A stretch of 64,000 bases of DNA from RUG11237 sp045119215 (GTDB lineage Bacteria > Bacillota > Clostridia > Lachnospirales > Lachnospiraceae), in NCBI GenBank assembly GCA_045119215.1, contig JBGVDD010000098.1:62001-126000 (forward strand), given 5' to 3'. This document shows, in pieces, positions 44,023-53,000 of this stretch. The notes under the pieces are model-generated. The model ran no database searches. It had not been told where the DNA came from and was given only the letters and a program-made list of their open reading frames with translations. Position numbers and translations under genes: made by a program. How positions within the stretch are numbered: the stretch's first letter is position 1; every line of letters starts with the position of its first letter.

Positions 44023-44028
44023 CAAAAC

Positions 44029-44052
44029 GCCACCGATAAGGTGGCTTTTTTT
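44029..44052 (+). terminator. intrinsic terminator of the PP-loop gene
   Basis: A short GC-rich stem (gccacc / ggtggc) with a 5-base loop is followed by seven T. Confidence 0.85.
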
Positions 44053-44148
44053 AAAATACAAGGAAAAACAATAGCATTTCTATGAAAAAGTGTGTATACT
44101 AAAACAATAATAGATGTGAGAAATTATGAGAAAAAATAGGAGAAAAAC

Positions 44149-45480
44149 ATGAAGTCAAAGGGACATTTGATTCAAAAAGTAAATGAGGGAAGCATTGCCT
44201 GGGAAATGGAACTTGAACCGGGAGATTATCTGTTGTCAATCAATGGCACCGAAATAAAGGATGTATTTGACTACCGTTATCTGATACAGGATGATTATTT
44301 AGAAATGGTAGTGAGGAAGGCAGACGGCGAGGAATGGGAATTAGAAATCGAAAAGGAGTTTGACGAGGAAATTGGGATTGAATTTGAGAATGGGCTGATG
44401 GATGAATATCGAAGCTGTCACAATAAATGTATGTTTTGTTTCATTGACCAGATGCCAAAGGGGATGCGGGAAACCCTGTATTTTAAGGATGACGATTCCA
44501 GATTGTCATTTTTACAGGGAAACTATGTGACATTGACCAATATGAGTGATGAGGACGTGGATAGAATTATCAGATACCGCTTAGAGCCTATTAATATTTC
44601 CTTCCAGGCAATGAGACCAGAACTTCGCTGTAAAATGTTACATAACAGATTTGCGGGAGATGCTTTGAAAAAGGCAGAAAAATTCAGGGATGCGGGAATT
44701 ATTATGAATGGGCAGATTGTACTTTGTAAGGGGGAAAATGATGGGGAAGAATTAGAGTACAGTCTGACAGAACTGTATCAATATCTTCCTTACCTACAAA
44801 GTCTTTCTATCGTGCCAGTGGGGTTGTCAAAATATAGGGAGGGGCTGTATCCTCTAGAGCCTTTCACAAAAGAAGATGCAAAGGAGGTATTAAAAACCAT
44901 TCACCGCTGGCAGAAAAAAGCCATGGAGGAATTTGGAACCCATTTTGTTCATGGGGGAGATGAGTGGTATATTCTGGCCCAGGAGGAACTGCCAGAGGAA
45001 GATTCTTATGATGGATATCTCCAATATGAAAATGGGGTAGGTATGGTTCGCTCTATGATTGTAAGTGTTAAGGAAGAGTTAAAGGGACTTGTGGGAGATG
45101 ACAGAGAACGTCATGTGTCCCTGGCTACCGGAAAATTAATGGAGCCTTTTTTGAAGAAAATGATAGAACAGATACAGATAAAGTTTCCAAATGTGAGAGC
45201 GGATGTATATGGAATACGAAATGATTTCTTTGGAGAGAGGATTACAGTGGCAGGTCTGGTAACCGCTACAGATTTGATTGCCCAGTTAAAAGGGAAAGAT
45301 TTAGGGGAAGTCCTTATGATACCAGATTGTATGCTGAGAAGTGGGGAAGATGTCTTTTTGGATGATATGACCGTCTCCCAGGTAGAAACTGCTTTACAAG
45401 TAAGGTTAGATATTGTAAAATCAAGCGGACAGGATTTCGTGAAAAGGGTGTGCGGTATTCAAAGTGCGCACCAAGAATGA
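44149..45480 (+). CDS. DUF512 family radical SAM protein with PDZ domain
   Basis: The protein has an N-terminal PDZ-like domain (about 3-70; VNEGSIAWEMELEPGDYLLS), a radical SAM core with the Cys motif CHNKCMFC (C90, C94, C97), and the C-terminal DUF512 domain ending in the MIPDCMLRSGEDVFLDD region. Length 443. The family is conserved in Firmicutes and Cyanobacteria, usually next to der as here; its reaction is unknown. The PDZ domain in a predicted cytosolic enzyme is characteristic of the family. der follows after 108 bases that can form an imperfect hairpin. Confidence 0.92.
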   Translation: MKSKGHLIQKVNEGSIAWEMELEPGDYLLSINGTEIKDVFDYRYLIQDDYLEMVVRKADGEEWELEIEKEFDEEIGIEFENGLMDEYRSCHNKCMFCFIDQMPKGMRETLYFKDDDSRLSFLQGNYVTLTNMSDEDVDRIIRYRLEPINISFQAMRPELRCKMLHNRFAGDALKKAEKFRDAGIIMNGQIVLCKGENDGEELEYSLTELYQYLPYLQSLSIVPVGLSKYREGLYPLEPFTKEDAKEVLKTIHRWQKKAMEEFGTHFVHGGDEWYILAQEELPEEDSYDGYLQYENGVGMVRSMIVSVKEELKGLVGDDRERHVSLATGKLMEPFLKKMIEQIQIKFPNVRADVYGIRNDFFGERITVAGLVTATDLIAQLKGKDLGEVLMIPDCMLRSGEDVFLDDMTVSQVETALQVRLDIVKSSGQDFVKRVCGIQSAHQE

Positions 45481-45588
45481 TGCTATTATGGGATGGAGAC
45501 ATTGCAGTACAAATGTAATAGAAACATCCCCATTTCAATGGAATGCTAAAGGCGAAGATTAAGATAGGAAAGGGAAGGGAAACAGAAA

Positions 45589-46911
45589 ATGAGTAAACCA
45601 ATCGTTGCAATTGTGGGAAGACCAAATGTTGGAAAGTCTACTTTATTCAATGCATTGGCTGGCGAACGCATCGCTATTGTTCAGGACACTCCGGGTGTTA
45701 CCAGAGATAGAATTTATGCGCAAGTCAACTGGTTGAATATGGAATTTACATTGATTGATACTGGTGGTATTGAGCCGGAAAGCCAGGATATTATTTTGTC
45801 ACAGATGAGAGAACAGGCTGAGATTGCCATCGCTACCGCAGATGTGATTGTGTTCATGACGGATGTACGTCAGGGACTGGTGGATTCGGATGCCAAGGTG
45901 GCAGATATGCTAAGAAGAAGCAAGAAACCAGTGTTATTGGTGGTAAATAAGGTGGACAGCTTTGAAAAATTCATGCCGGATGTGTATGAATTTTATAATC
46001 TTGGGATTGGAGACCCTATTCCTATTTCTGCTGCTTCAAAGCTGGGCCTGGGAGATATGCTAGATGAGATTACCAGCCATTTTCATAAAGGAAATACCGA
46101 AGAGGAGGAAGATGAGCGTCCGCGTATTGCCATAGTAGGTAAGCCAAATGTAGGAAAATCTTCTATTATCAATAAGCTGTGTGGGGAGGACCGTGTGATT
46201 GTATCGGATATTGCAGGTACCACAAGGGATGCCATCGATACTGCTGTAAAGCACAATGGAAAGGAATATGTATTCATTGATACGGCAGGCCTTCGAAGGA
46301 AGAATAAGATTAAAGAAGAGTTAGAAAAATATATGATTGTCCGTACTGTCAGTGCTGTGGAACGGGCAGATGTGGTAATTATGGTGATTGATGCATCGGA
46401 AGGGATCACAGAACAGGATGCAAAAATTGCCGGCATTGCCCATGACAGAGGAAAGGCTGTGATTATCGCAGTAAATAAATGGGATTTGGTGGAAAAAGAT
46501 GACAAGACCATGAATAAATTTACGGCAAAAGTCAGAGATACCTTATCTTATATGCCTTATGCAGAAATTATGTTTATCTCAGCAGAGACAGGACAGAGAT
46601 TGATTAAGCTTTACGATATGATTGATATGGTCATCGAAAATCAGACCCTTCGTGTGGCTACTGGTGTGCTCAATGAGATTATGACAGAGGCGGTAGCAAT
46701 GCAGCAGCCTCCATCAGACAAGGGAAAGCGGCTAAAGTTATATTATATTACCCAGGTATCGGTGAAACCACCTACTTTTGTAATCTTTGTAAACGATAAG
46801 GAATTAATGCACTTTTCGTATACAAGATATATAGAAAATAGAATCAGGGATGCCTTTGGATTTCGAGGTACGCCGCTGAAATTTATTATTCGTGAGAGGA
46901 AGGAAAAATAA
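45589..46911 (+). CDS. der: ribosome-associated GTPase Der (EngA)
   Basis: Der is an essential double GTPase for 50S subunit maturation. G domain 1 has GRPNVGKST (10-18) and DTPGVTRDR; G domain 2 (about 178-350) has GKPNVGKSS, DIAGTTRDAID and NKWDLVEKD. The C-terminal KH-like domain ends in RGTPLKFIIRERKEK. The 440-residue length is standard. The plsY start overlaps its stop codon by one base, so der, plsY and gpsA form a translationally coupled group. Confidence 0.97.
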   Translation: MSKPIVAIVGRPNVGKSTLFNALAGERIAIVQDTPGVTRDRIYAQVNWLNMEFTLIDTGGIEPESQDIILSQMREQAEIAIATADVIVFMTDVRQGLVDSDAKVADMLRRSKKPVLLVVNKVDSFEKFMPDVYEFYNLGIGDPIPISAASKLGLGDMLDEITSHFHKGNTEEEEDERPRIAIVGKPNVGKSSIINKLCGEDRVIVSDIAGTTRDAIDTAVKHNGKEYVFIDTAGLRRKNKIKEELEKYMIVRTVSAVERADVVIMVIDASEGITEQDAKIAGIAHDRGKAVIIAVNKWDLVEKDDKTMNKFTAKVRDTLSYMPYAEIMFISAETGQRLIKLYDMIDMVIENQTLRVATGVLNEIMTEAVAMQQPPSDKGKRLKLYYITQVSVKPPTFVIFVNDKELMHFSYTRYIENRIRDAFGFRGTPLKFIIRERKEK

Positions 46912-47564
46912 TGATGGAACGTTTGGTTTGTCTTGCTATCGGATATGGATTTGGAGTGTTGCAGACTGGATATTTGTACGGAAAGGCTCATGGAATTGAT
47001 ATCAGAGACCATGGCTCAGGAAATGCCGGTACCACAAATGCTCTTCGTACCCTGGGGAAAAAAGCAGGTTTGATTACTTTTTTAGGAGATGTGTTTAAAT
47101 GTGTATTTGCAGTGCTTTTGGTTTGGGCTTTGTTTCATAAAAGCCATGCAGATGTTATGCCCCTGTTAAAGCTATACACAGGAGCAGGTGTGGTTCTAGG
47201 TCACAACTTTCCTTTTTATATGAAGTTCAGAGGAGGAAAAGGAATTGCGGCTACTGCAGGGATGCTGCTTTCCTTTGACTGGTACATAGTTGGATTTGCC
47301 CTGGTAACCTTTTTGGTGGCATTTCTTTTAACAAATTATGTTTCCTTAGGCTCATTGCTTGTGTATGCCGGTTTTATGATTGAATTGGTTGTGATGGGAC
47401 AGATGGGATATTTTGGAGTGGAGCAGCCTGTTTTGTATGAAATGTATGGGATTGCTGCAGCCTTAACCATCATGGCATTCTATAAGCATAGAGGCAATAT
47501 TGTGAGATTGTTAAAAGGAACAGAAAACAAGACAAATCTATTTAAAAAGAAAGAAGACAAATAA
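46911..47564 (+). CDS. plsY: glycerol-3-phosphate acyltransferase PlsY
   Basis: PlsY acylates glycerol 3-phosphate from acyl-phosphate to make lysophosphatidic acid, the first membrane step of phospholipid synthesis. The 217-residue protein has about five membrane helices and the three conserved motifs: HGSGNAGTTNALRTLG, GHNFPFYMKFRGGKGIA and a C-terminal region around YKHRGNIVRLLKGTE. Two consecutive Met codons (46911, 46914) are possible starts. It is encoded together with gpsA, which makes its substrate. Confidence 0.95.
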   Translation: MMERLVCLAIGYGFGVLQTGYLYGKAHGIDIRDHGSGNAGTTNALRTLGKKAGLITFLGDVFKCVFAVLLVWALFHKSHADVMPLLKLYTGAGVVLGHNFPFYMKFRGGKGIAATAGMLLSFDWYIVGFALVTFLVAFLLTNYVSLGSLLVYAGFMIELVVMGQMGYFGVEQPVLYEMYGIAAALTIMAFYKHRGNIVRLLKGTENKTNLFKKKEDK

Positions 47565-47576
47565 AGGGGAAGTAAG

Positions 47577-48587
47577 ATGAATCAGAAAAAAATAGGGATC
47601 ATAGGTGCAGGGAGCTGGGGAACAGCTTTGGCATTTTTGTTAAGTAATAATGGACACCAGGTAACATTGTATTCCGTCTTTGAAGATGAAATTAAAATGT
47701 TACAGGAAAGCCATGAACATAAGGATAAGCTACCGGGAACTAAGTTACCGGACAGCATGATATTTACCACAGATTTAAAACAGGCCATGACGGATATGGA
47801 TTTGATTGTACTGGCGGTACCATCTCCATTTACCAGAAAGACTGCAAAGGGTATGAAAGAATTTACCAAAGAGGGACAGTTGATCGTCAATGTGGCAAAG
47901 GGAATCGAAGAAAATACCATGATGACGTTGACAGAAATTATTGAGGAAGAAATCCCACAGGCAATTGTAGCGGTTCTGTCTGGGCCAAGTCATGCGGAGG
48001 AAGTAGGGAAAGGTCTTCCTACGACCTGTGTGGCAGGAGCCAAAGAAGAAAAGGATGCAGAATTTATCCAGGAAATTTTTAACAGCAATGTATTTCGTGT
48101 ATATACCAGTACCGATGTTTTGGGAATTGAGCTTGGTGGAGCGTTAAAAAATGTGATTGCTTTGGCAGCGGGAATTGCCGATGGACTAGGATATGGAGAC
48201 AATGCAAAGGCTGCTTTGATTACCAGAGGAATTTCAGAAATTTCACGCCTGGGAGAGGCCATGGGTGGAAAAAGGGAAACTTTCCATGGATTAACAGGAA
48301 CCGGGGATTTAATTGTAACCTGTGCCAGTATGCACAGCAGAAACCGTCGCGCAGGTATTTTGATAGGAAAAGGATATACTATGCAAGAAGCCATGGACGA
48401 GGTGAAGATGGTAGTAGAGGGAGTGTACTCTGCAAAAGCTGCACAGCAATTGGCAAAGAAGTACCATGTGGAACTGCCGATTATTGATCAGGTATGCTCC
48501 ATCCTTTTTGAGGGAGGTTGTGCAGAAGATGCTGTGGAAATCCTTATGGGACGAGAGAAGAAAAGTGAAATGGAAGCTGTAAAATAA
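47577..48587 (+). CDS. gpsA: NAD(P)-dependent glycerol-3-phosphate dehydrogenase
   Basis: GpsA reduces dihydroxyacetone phosphate to sn-glycerol 3-phosphate, supplying PlsY. The N-terminal Rossmann motif IIGAGSWGTALAFLL, the LSGPSHAEEV segment, the catalytic-Lys region LGGALKNVIALAAG and GLTGTGDLIVTC are all present in 336 residues. The gene is 12 bases after plsY, and the MoxR gene follows 26 bases later, so a longer operon is likely. Confidence 0.96.
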   Translation: MNQKKIGIIGAGSWGTALAFLLSNNGHQVTLYSVFEDEIKMLQESHEHKDKLPGTKLPDSMIFTTDLKQAMTDMDLIVLAVPSPFTRKTAKGMKEFTKEGQLIVNVAKGIEENTMMTLTEIIEEEIPQAIVAVLSGPSHAEEVGKGLPTTCVAGAKEEKDAEFIQEIFNSNVFRVYTSTDVLGIELGGALKNVIALAAGIADGLGYGDNAKAALITRGISEISRLGEAMGGKRETFHGLTGTGDLIVTCASMHSRNRRAGILIGKGYTMQEAMDEVKMVVEGVYSAKAAQQLAKKYHVELPIIDQVCSILFEGGCAEDAVEILMGREKKSEMEAVK

Positions 48588-48613
48588 AAATAAAGAATAC
48601 AAGGAGATATCAC

Positions 48614-49438
48614 ATGGAAACAAAGACAGGATTTAATGGTTCAGAAACTTATGTGGCAAGCCCGGAGCTTATGGCCAGTGTAAATGTGGCTATGGCGTTG
48701 GAAAAACCGTTGCTAATCAAAGGGGAGCCAGGAACAGGAAAGACAATGCTTGCCCAGGCAATTGCCCAGTCTTTAGGAAAAGAACTGTTGATTTGGAATA
48801 TCAAGTCAACCACAAAGGCCCAGGAAGGATTGTATGTGTACGATACCATTCAGAGATTGTATGACAGTCAGTTTGGGGAAGAGGGAGTAGATGATATTGG
48901 ACACTATATTAAGCTTGGAAAATTAGGCGAGGCTTTTAAGGCAGATAACCAGCCGGTATTGCTGATTGATGAAATTGACAAAGCGGATTTGGAATTCCCC
49001 AATGACCTTTTATGGGAATTAGACAAAATGGAATTTTATATCCATGAAACTAAGGAGACAGTAAAAGCAAAGAAGCGCCCAATTGTAATTATTACCTCTA
49101 ATGCAGAGAAGGAACTTCCGGATGCCTTCCTTAGAAGATGTATTTTCCACTATATTGAATTTCCGGATAAGGAGCTGATGGAGGAGATTGTAAAGGTACA
49201 TTTTCCTGATTTAAAGGATAATTTATTGCAGGAATGTATGGAACAGTTTTATTGGATTCGTTCCTTAAAGGATATCAGAAAGAAACCAAGCACTTCCGAG
49301 TTGGTAGACTGGATTCAGGCGTTGCTTTTAGGCGGCATTACTCCGGAGGAAGTAAAGGAAAAAATGCCTTTTATTGGTGTGTTATTAAAGAAGGATGAAG
49401 ACTTAGCTGTATTTAAGAAGAGGAGATTAGATGTTTAG
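48614..49438 (+). CDS. MoxR-family AAA+ ATPase
   Basis: This 274-residue AAA+ protein has Walker A GEPGTGKT (37-44), Walker B LLIDEIDKAD, sensor 1 near IVIITSNAEKELPD and an arginine-finger region ending FLRRCIFHYIEFPD. MoxR proteins act as chaperone-like ATPases that activate or assemble protein complexes, usually together with a von Willebrand factor A protein encoded next door, exactly as here (8-base overlap). It lies behind gpsA; no cofactor or dehydrogenase genes are nearby, so the client is unknown. Confidence 0.93.
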   Translation: METKTGFNGSETYVASPELMASVNVAMALEKPLLIKGEPGTGKTMLAQAIAQSLGKELLIWNIKSTTKAQEGLYVYDTIQRLYDSQFGEEGVDDIGHYIKLGKLGEAFKADNQPVLLIDEIDKADLEFPNDLLWELDKMEFYIHETKETVKAKKRPIVIITSNAEKELPDAFLRRCIFHYIEFPDKELMEEIVKVHFPDLKDNLLQECMEQFYWIRSLKDIRKKPSTSELVDWIQALLLGGITPEEVKEKMPFIGVLLKKDEDLAVFKKRRLDV

Positions 49439-50633
49439 TCCATTTTTTTATGTGTTAAAAGCCAAGGGCTTAGAAGTCTCTACAACCGAGTGGCTGACTT
49501 TGATGAATGCACTGGACAAGGGACTTTGCAATGCCTCACTGACTCAGTTTTATTACGTGGCAAGAATGATTTTAGTAAAGTCAGAAGCGGATTATGACCG
49601 TTTTGATGTGGCTTTTGAGGAATATTTTAAAGACTTTAAGTATTACGCGGACATTCCGGATGCTATCAAAAAATTCCTGGATAAACCGGAGGTGGAGCAG
49701 GATCATACCAATGATGAATTGTTTAAACCTCGTTCGGAAGAACTTACCAAAGAAGAAATTGAAGGTATGTTTGAAGAAAGGAAAACGGAGCAGAAGACAG
49801 AGCACAATGGGGGAAGCTACTGGATTGGAACTCATGGAACTTCCACTTTTGGGCATAATGGAAAGCAGCCAGGGGGAATCCGCATTGGCGGCCAGTCCGC
49901 ATTGAAATCTGCGTTTCAGGTGGTAGGAGACCGACGGTTTGCTGATTTTCGTAACGATAAAGCATTGAATATCAGGCAGTTTCAGGTGGCATTTCGAAGA
50001 TTACGTCAGTTTTCTTCCAAGATTGAGGCACCAAAGACAGAACTTGATTTGGATGGTACCATTGATTCCACCTGTAACAATGGAGGATACTTAAAACTGG
50101 AGTTTGAAAAGCCTAGAAAGAATACGGTAAAACTCCTATTATTATTTGACTCCGGCGGCACCATGATGCCCTTTAGTACCTTGTGTAATAATTTGTTTCA
50201 GGCAGTCCACAAAGCAAACCATTTTAAGGATGTAAAGACTTATTATTTTCACAACTGCATCTATGCTCATGTGTATAATTCACCGGAGTGTGATTATGGA
50301 GACTGGGTGGAAAGTGAATGGCTGTTTAAGAATTTAGATGCAGACTACAAGGTGATTATTGTGGGGGATGCCCAGATGGCACCGGAAGAATTATTCCACA
50401 ATACCGGAAATTACCGTGGACCAAATAATGGGTTAAGCGGCTATGAGTGGCTTACCTGGTACACCAAGAAATTTAAAAAGGTGGTTTGGTTAAATCCACG
50501 TTATCATGCCAATGTGGCAAAATTAGACTGGCTGGAGGCAGAACAGTCCATAGCAAGTCTGATACGGATGTATCCATTGTCTGTAGATGGATTAAAATAT
50601 GCCATTGAAGAGCTGATGAGTCCGAAACATTAA
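49431..50633 (+). CDS. VWA-domain protein, CoxE-like
   Basis: This 400-residue protein is the partner of the overlapping MoxR gene. The N-terminal 200 residues are helical and charged; a CoxE/VWA-type domain covers about 225-400. The metal-site motif is FDSGGTMMPFS, where the usual D-x-S-x-S is D-S-G-G-T, so metal binding may be altered. A second conserved-looking stretch is VKTYYFHNCIYAHVY. No signal peptide or membrane helix is visible, so the pair should act in the cytosol. A terminator follows. Confidence 0.85.
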   Translation: MFSPFFYVLKAKGLEVSTTEWLTLMNALDKGLCNASLTQFYYVARMILVKSEADYDRFDVAFEEYFKDFKYYADIPDAIKKFLDKPEVEQDHTNDELFKPRSEELTKEEIEGMFEERKTEQKTEHNGGSYWIGTHGTSTFGHNGKQPGGIRIGGQSALKSAFQVVGDRRFADFRNDKALNIRQFQVAFRRLRQFSSKIEAPKTELDLDGTIDSTCNNGGYLKLEFEKPRKNTVKLLLLFDSGGTMMPFSTLCNNLFQAVHKANHFKDVKTYYFHNCIYAHVYNSPECDYGDWVESEWLFKNLDADYKVIIVGDAQMAPEELFHNTGNYRGPNNGLSGYEWLTWYTKKFKKVVWLNPRYHANVAKLDWLEAEQSIASLIRMYPLSVDGLKYAIEELMSPKH

Positions 50634-50669
50634 GAGAGAATAAGAGCGAATAAGAGTGAGGATATGAGA

Positions 50670-50720
50670 AAAGAGAATTTTGTCTGTTCAGAGATGCTGA
50701 ACAGATAAGATTCTCTTTTT
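50670..50720 (+). terminator. intrinsic terminator after the VWA gene
   Basis: Nested arms aagagaat/attctctt and tctgttcag/ctgaacaga enclose an AGATG loop and end in a T tract. The inner 9-bp arms are identical to those of one hairpin of the repeat at 35043-35065, so the terminator may derive from that family. Confidence 0.8.
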
Positions 50721-50770
50721 CTCACAATTCTCTCACATTTTTCCAGTAGTATGTCTTGGGTATGAATAGG

Positions 50771-50834
50771 AAAATTGCATGCGTTAGCATTGCCTGATTT
50801 AGTAACAGTTCAGTCCATAGACTGAACTGTTACT
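50771..50834 (+). repeat. structured dispersed repeat, partial copy
   Basis: About 64 bases align with the 3' half of the element at 57178-57240: the loop region ttgcatgcg, the arm tgcctgattt, and a perfect 14-bp hairpin (agtaacagttcagt / actgaactgttact, loop ccatag). The left arm of the middle hairpin and the first hairpin are missing or degraded. It ends 16 bases before the response regulator gene. Confidence 0.8.
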
Positions 50835-50850
50835 ATGAAAAGGAGAAACT

Positions 50851-51522
50851 ATGGCAAATACAGTGTTGGTAGTAGAAGATGAAAAAAAACTTTTATATAC
50901 TCTGTCAGATTTTTTGGAACTGAATGATTATCAGGTACTGCGTTGTGACAATGGGGAAGCGGCAGTAGAGGTTTTTCAGGAAAACATGCATAGGATAGAT
51001 ATTGTTTTGTTAGATATTATGCTTCCTGGTATCAATGGGTATCAAGTACTAAAGCAGATTCGCAGACTGAGTCAGACACCAGTTATCATGTTGACGGCCA
51101 AGGATGGTGAGCAAGACCAGGTACTGGGATTTACAGAGGGGGCGGATGACTACATCACAAAACCCTATTCCCTTGCAGTCATTAAAGCACATGTGGAAGC
51201 GGTATTGAAACGTGCGGGGAAATTGGCAGAGACCATGGAAAGCAATGGGATTTGTCTGGAGTTGGCAAGTCAAAAGCTTTTCTATAAAGGGAATCAAATT
51301 GAGATTACCCCAAAAGAATTTCAATTGATGCGGTTTTTTATGGAAAATGAAGGGGTTGTTTTAAGCAGAGACCAGATATTAAATGCAGTGTGGGGATATT
51401 ACTATGAAGGGGATATCCGTACGGTGGATACCTTGGTAAAACAGCTGAGAAAAAAGATGGACAATGATGTACCCATACGGTCTGTTTATGGCGTAGGGTA
51501 CGTATTTGGAGGAGATAAATGA
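50851..51522 (+). CDS. OmpR/PhoB-family response regulator
   Basis: This 223-residue regulator has a receiver (D55 in IVLLDIMLPGING, Lys in YITKPYS) and a C-terminal winged-helix DNA-binding domain (ITPKEFQLMRFFMENEGVV through VRSVYGVGYVF). It overlaps the histidine kinase gene by 4 bases, forming a cognate pair. The downstream ligase and ABC importer in the same orientation are its most likely targets, together with the nearby dlt-like operon, but no operator could be defined. Start ATG follows AAAAGGAG. Confidence 0.94.
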   Translation: MANTVLVVEDEKKLLYTLSDFLELNDYQVLRCDNGEAAVEVFQENMHRIDIVLLDIMLPGINGYQVLKQIRRLSQTPVIMLTAKDGEQDQVLGFTEGADDYITKPYSLAVIKAHVEAVLKRAGKLAETMESNGICLELASQKLFYKGNQIEITPKEFQLMRFFMENEGVVLSRDQILNAVWGYYYEGDIRTVDTLVKQLRKKMDNDVPIRSVYGVGYVFGGDK

Positions 51523-53000
51523 GAAAAATCAATACAAATCTGATGATGATACAAATGATTTTTTGTCTGGTGGTGGTTGGTGGCAGCATCCTATGTTATA
51601 ACACCATCTGTCCTACATATTTCCGACATTATCGGATTAATATCGCCAAAGAAGTCTTTGAGGTATTGAGGGAAAATGATATTTCCAAGATAAATAAGTG
51701 GAAAAAAGAACTGGAGGAATATGAAAATTACAATTACACCATTACCATTGCAGACGAAAATATGAAGCCAGTTTATCGAACCAATGAAATCGAGAAAAAA
51801 ACCAGTGTCAGGCAGAACATTGAGCTAGAGATAGAAAATTTTACCTCGGAACCTATCGTGATTCAAAGAAAGGTAAATAATAAAACAAGTGTCCGGGTGA
51901 TAGGCATTATTACCCAGGGAAATGAAAAATATTATGTGTCCGTGAGGGATAAAATAAAATCTATAGATACCACTATGAAATTTACCGTAACACTTTTATT
52001 ATGTATATTTGTCGTTGCAGTTGGGATAGGAAGCTTTGCCATGTATTTGATGGCAAAGAGGATGATGTTGCCCATTGCGAGGTTAGAGCAGGTGGCACAC
52101 AAAATCGCCAGACGGGACTTTACAGATAAGGCAGAAGAAAATGGGCGATTCGTGGAGTTGAATAATTTGGGAGCCAGCATTAATTCTATGTCGGAGCAGA
52201 TACATGAATATGTGGATAATATTGAAAAAAACAAAGAGAGAATTCTAAAACAGAATTTAGAACAGCAGCGTTTAGATAAAGTGCGCAAAGACATGGTGGC
52301 AAATATCTCTCACGAGTTAAAAACTCCCCTTGCCGTGATTTCCAGTCAGGTGGAAATGCTACAGTATATCAAAAATGAGGAAAAGAAAGAAGAATATTAT
52401 CTGTCCATTCAGGAAGAAGTGGCCAAAATGACGGATATGGTGGGAAATCTTTTAGACATGTCCAAGTTAGAGAAAGAGTATATGGAGCTAAAGCAGAATT
52501 GTTTCTCTATGGACGATGTGATGTTCTACATTATGATGAAGTATGATGCACTATTAAAGAAGAAGAAGATTCAAGTTTCTACAGATTTTGACCAGGAATG
52601 TTTTGTGTATGGTGACAGGGAGCTGATAGAACAGGCTGTCAGCAATTATATGATGAATGCCTTGCAGCATACCCAGAATGGGAAACAGATTTTAGTAAGA
52701 ATGAAAAAATATCAGGAACATTTGCGTGTGAGTGTCTATAACGAAGGAAAAAACATCCAGGAAGAAGAAAAAGAGCTCATTTGGAAAAGCTTTTATGTTC
52801 CACAGGGAGAGGAAGCGGCTGAGGCTGATGTGGTAAACCATACCGGATTAGGACTATATATCGTAAAGACAGCCATTGAGAAGCATGGAGGAACCTATGG
52901 AGTGGACAATAAAGAGCATGGTGTAGAGTTCTGGTTTGAAATACCCTTGAGAAATGGAAAAGGAGATACAGATGGAACAGAAGAAGCAAGAAACTTATAA
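51519..53000 (+). CDS. membrane sensor histidine kinase
   Basis: This 493-residue kinase has two membrane helices (about 8-30 and 155-178) flanking an extracytoplasmic domain of about 125 residues, then HAMP (about 180-235), HisKA with H265 (ANISHELKTPLA) and HATPase_c (NYMMNALQHTQNG, NHTGLGLYIVK). The external domain is rich in charged residues and matches no family I can name. The gene overlaps the regulator upstream and, by 29 bases, the ligase downstream, so signalling and ligase genes form one transcript. Confidence 0.93.
   Translation: MRKINTNLMMIQMIFCLVVVGGSILCYNTICPTYFRHYRINIAKEVFEVLRENDISKINKWKKELEEYENYNYTITIADENMKPVYRTNEIEKKTSVRQNIELEIENFTSEPIVIQRKVNNKTSVRVIGIITQGNEKYYVSVRDKIKSIDTTMKFTVTLLLCIFVVAVGIGSFAMYLMAKRMMLPIARLEQVAHKIARRDFTDKAEENGRFVELNNLGASINSMSEQIHEYVDNIEKNKERILKQNLEQQRLDKVRKDMVANISHELKTPLAVISSQVEMLQYIKNEEKKEEYYLSIQEEVAKMTDMVGNLLDMSKLEKEYMELKQNCFSMDDVMFYIMMKYDALLKKKKIQVSTDFDQECFVYGDRELIEQAVSNYMMNALQHTQNGKQILVRMKKYQEHLRVSVYNEGKNIQEEEKELIWKSFYVPQGEEAAEADVVNHTGLGLYIVKTAIEKHGGTYGVDNKEHGVEFWFEIPLRNGKGDTDGTEEARNL

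Noticed and set aside
45481..45588. Structured leader or small RNA between the DUF512 gene and der
   Set aside because: An imperfect gggatg/catccc pairing with an inner acatt/aatgt can be drawn, but no T tract, loop motif or second copy supports a defined element.
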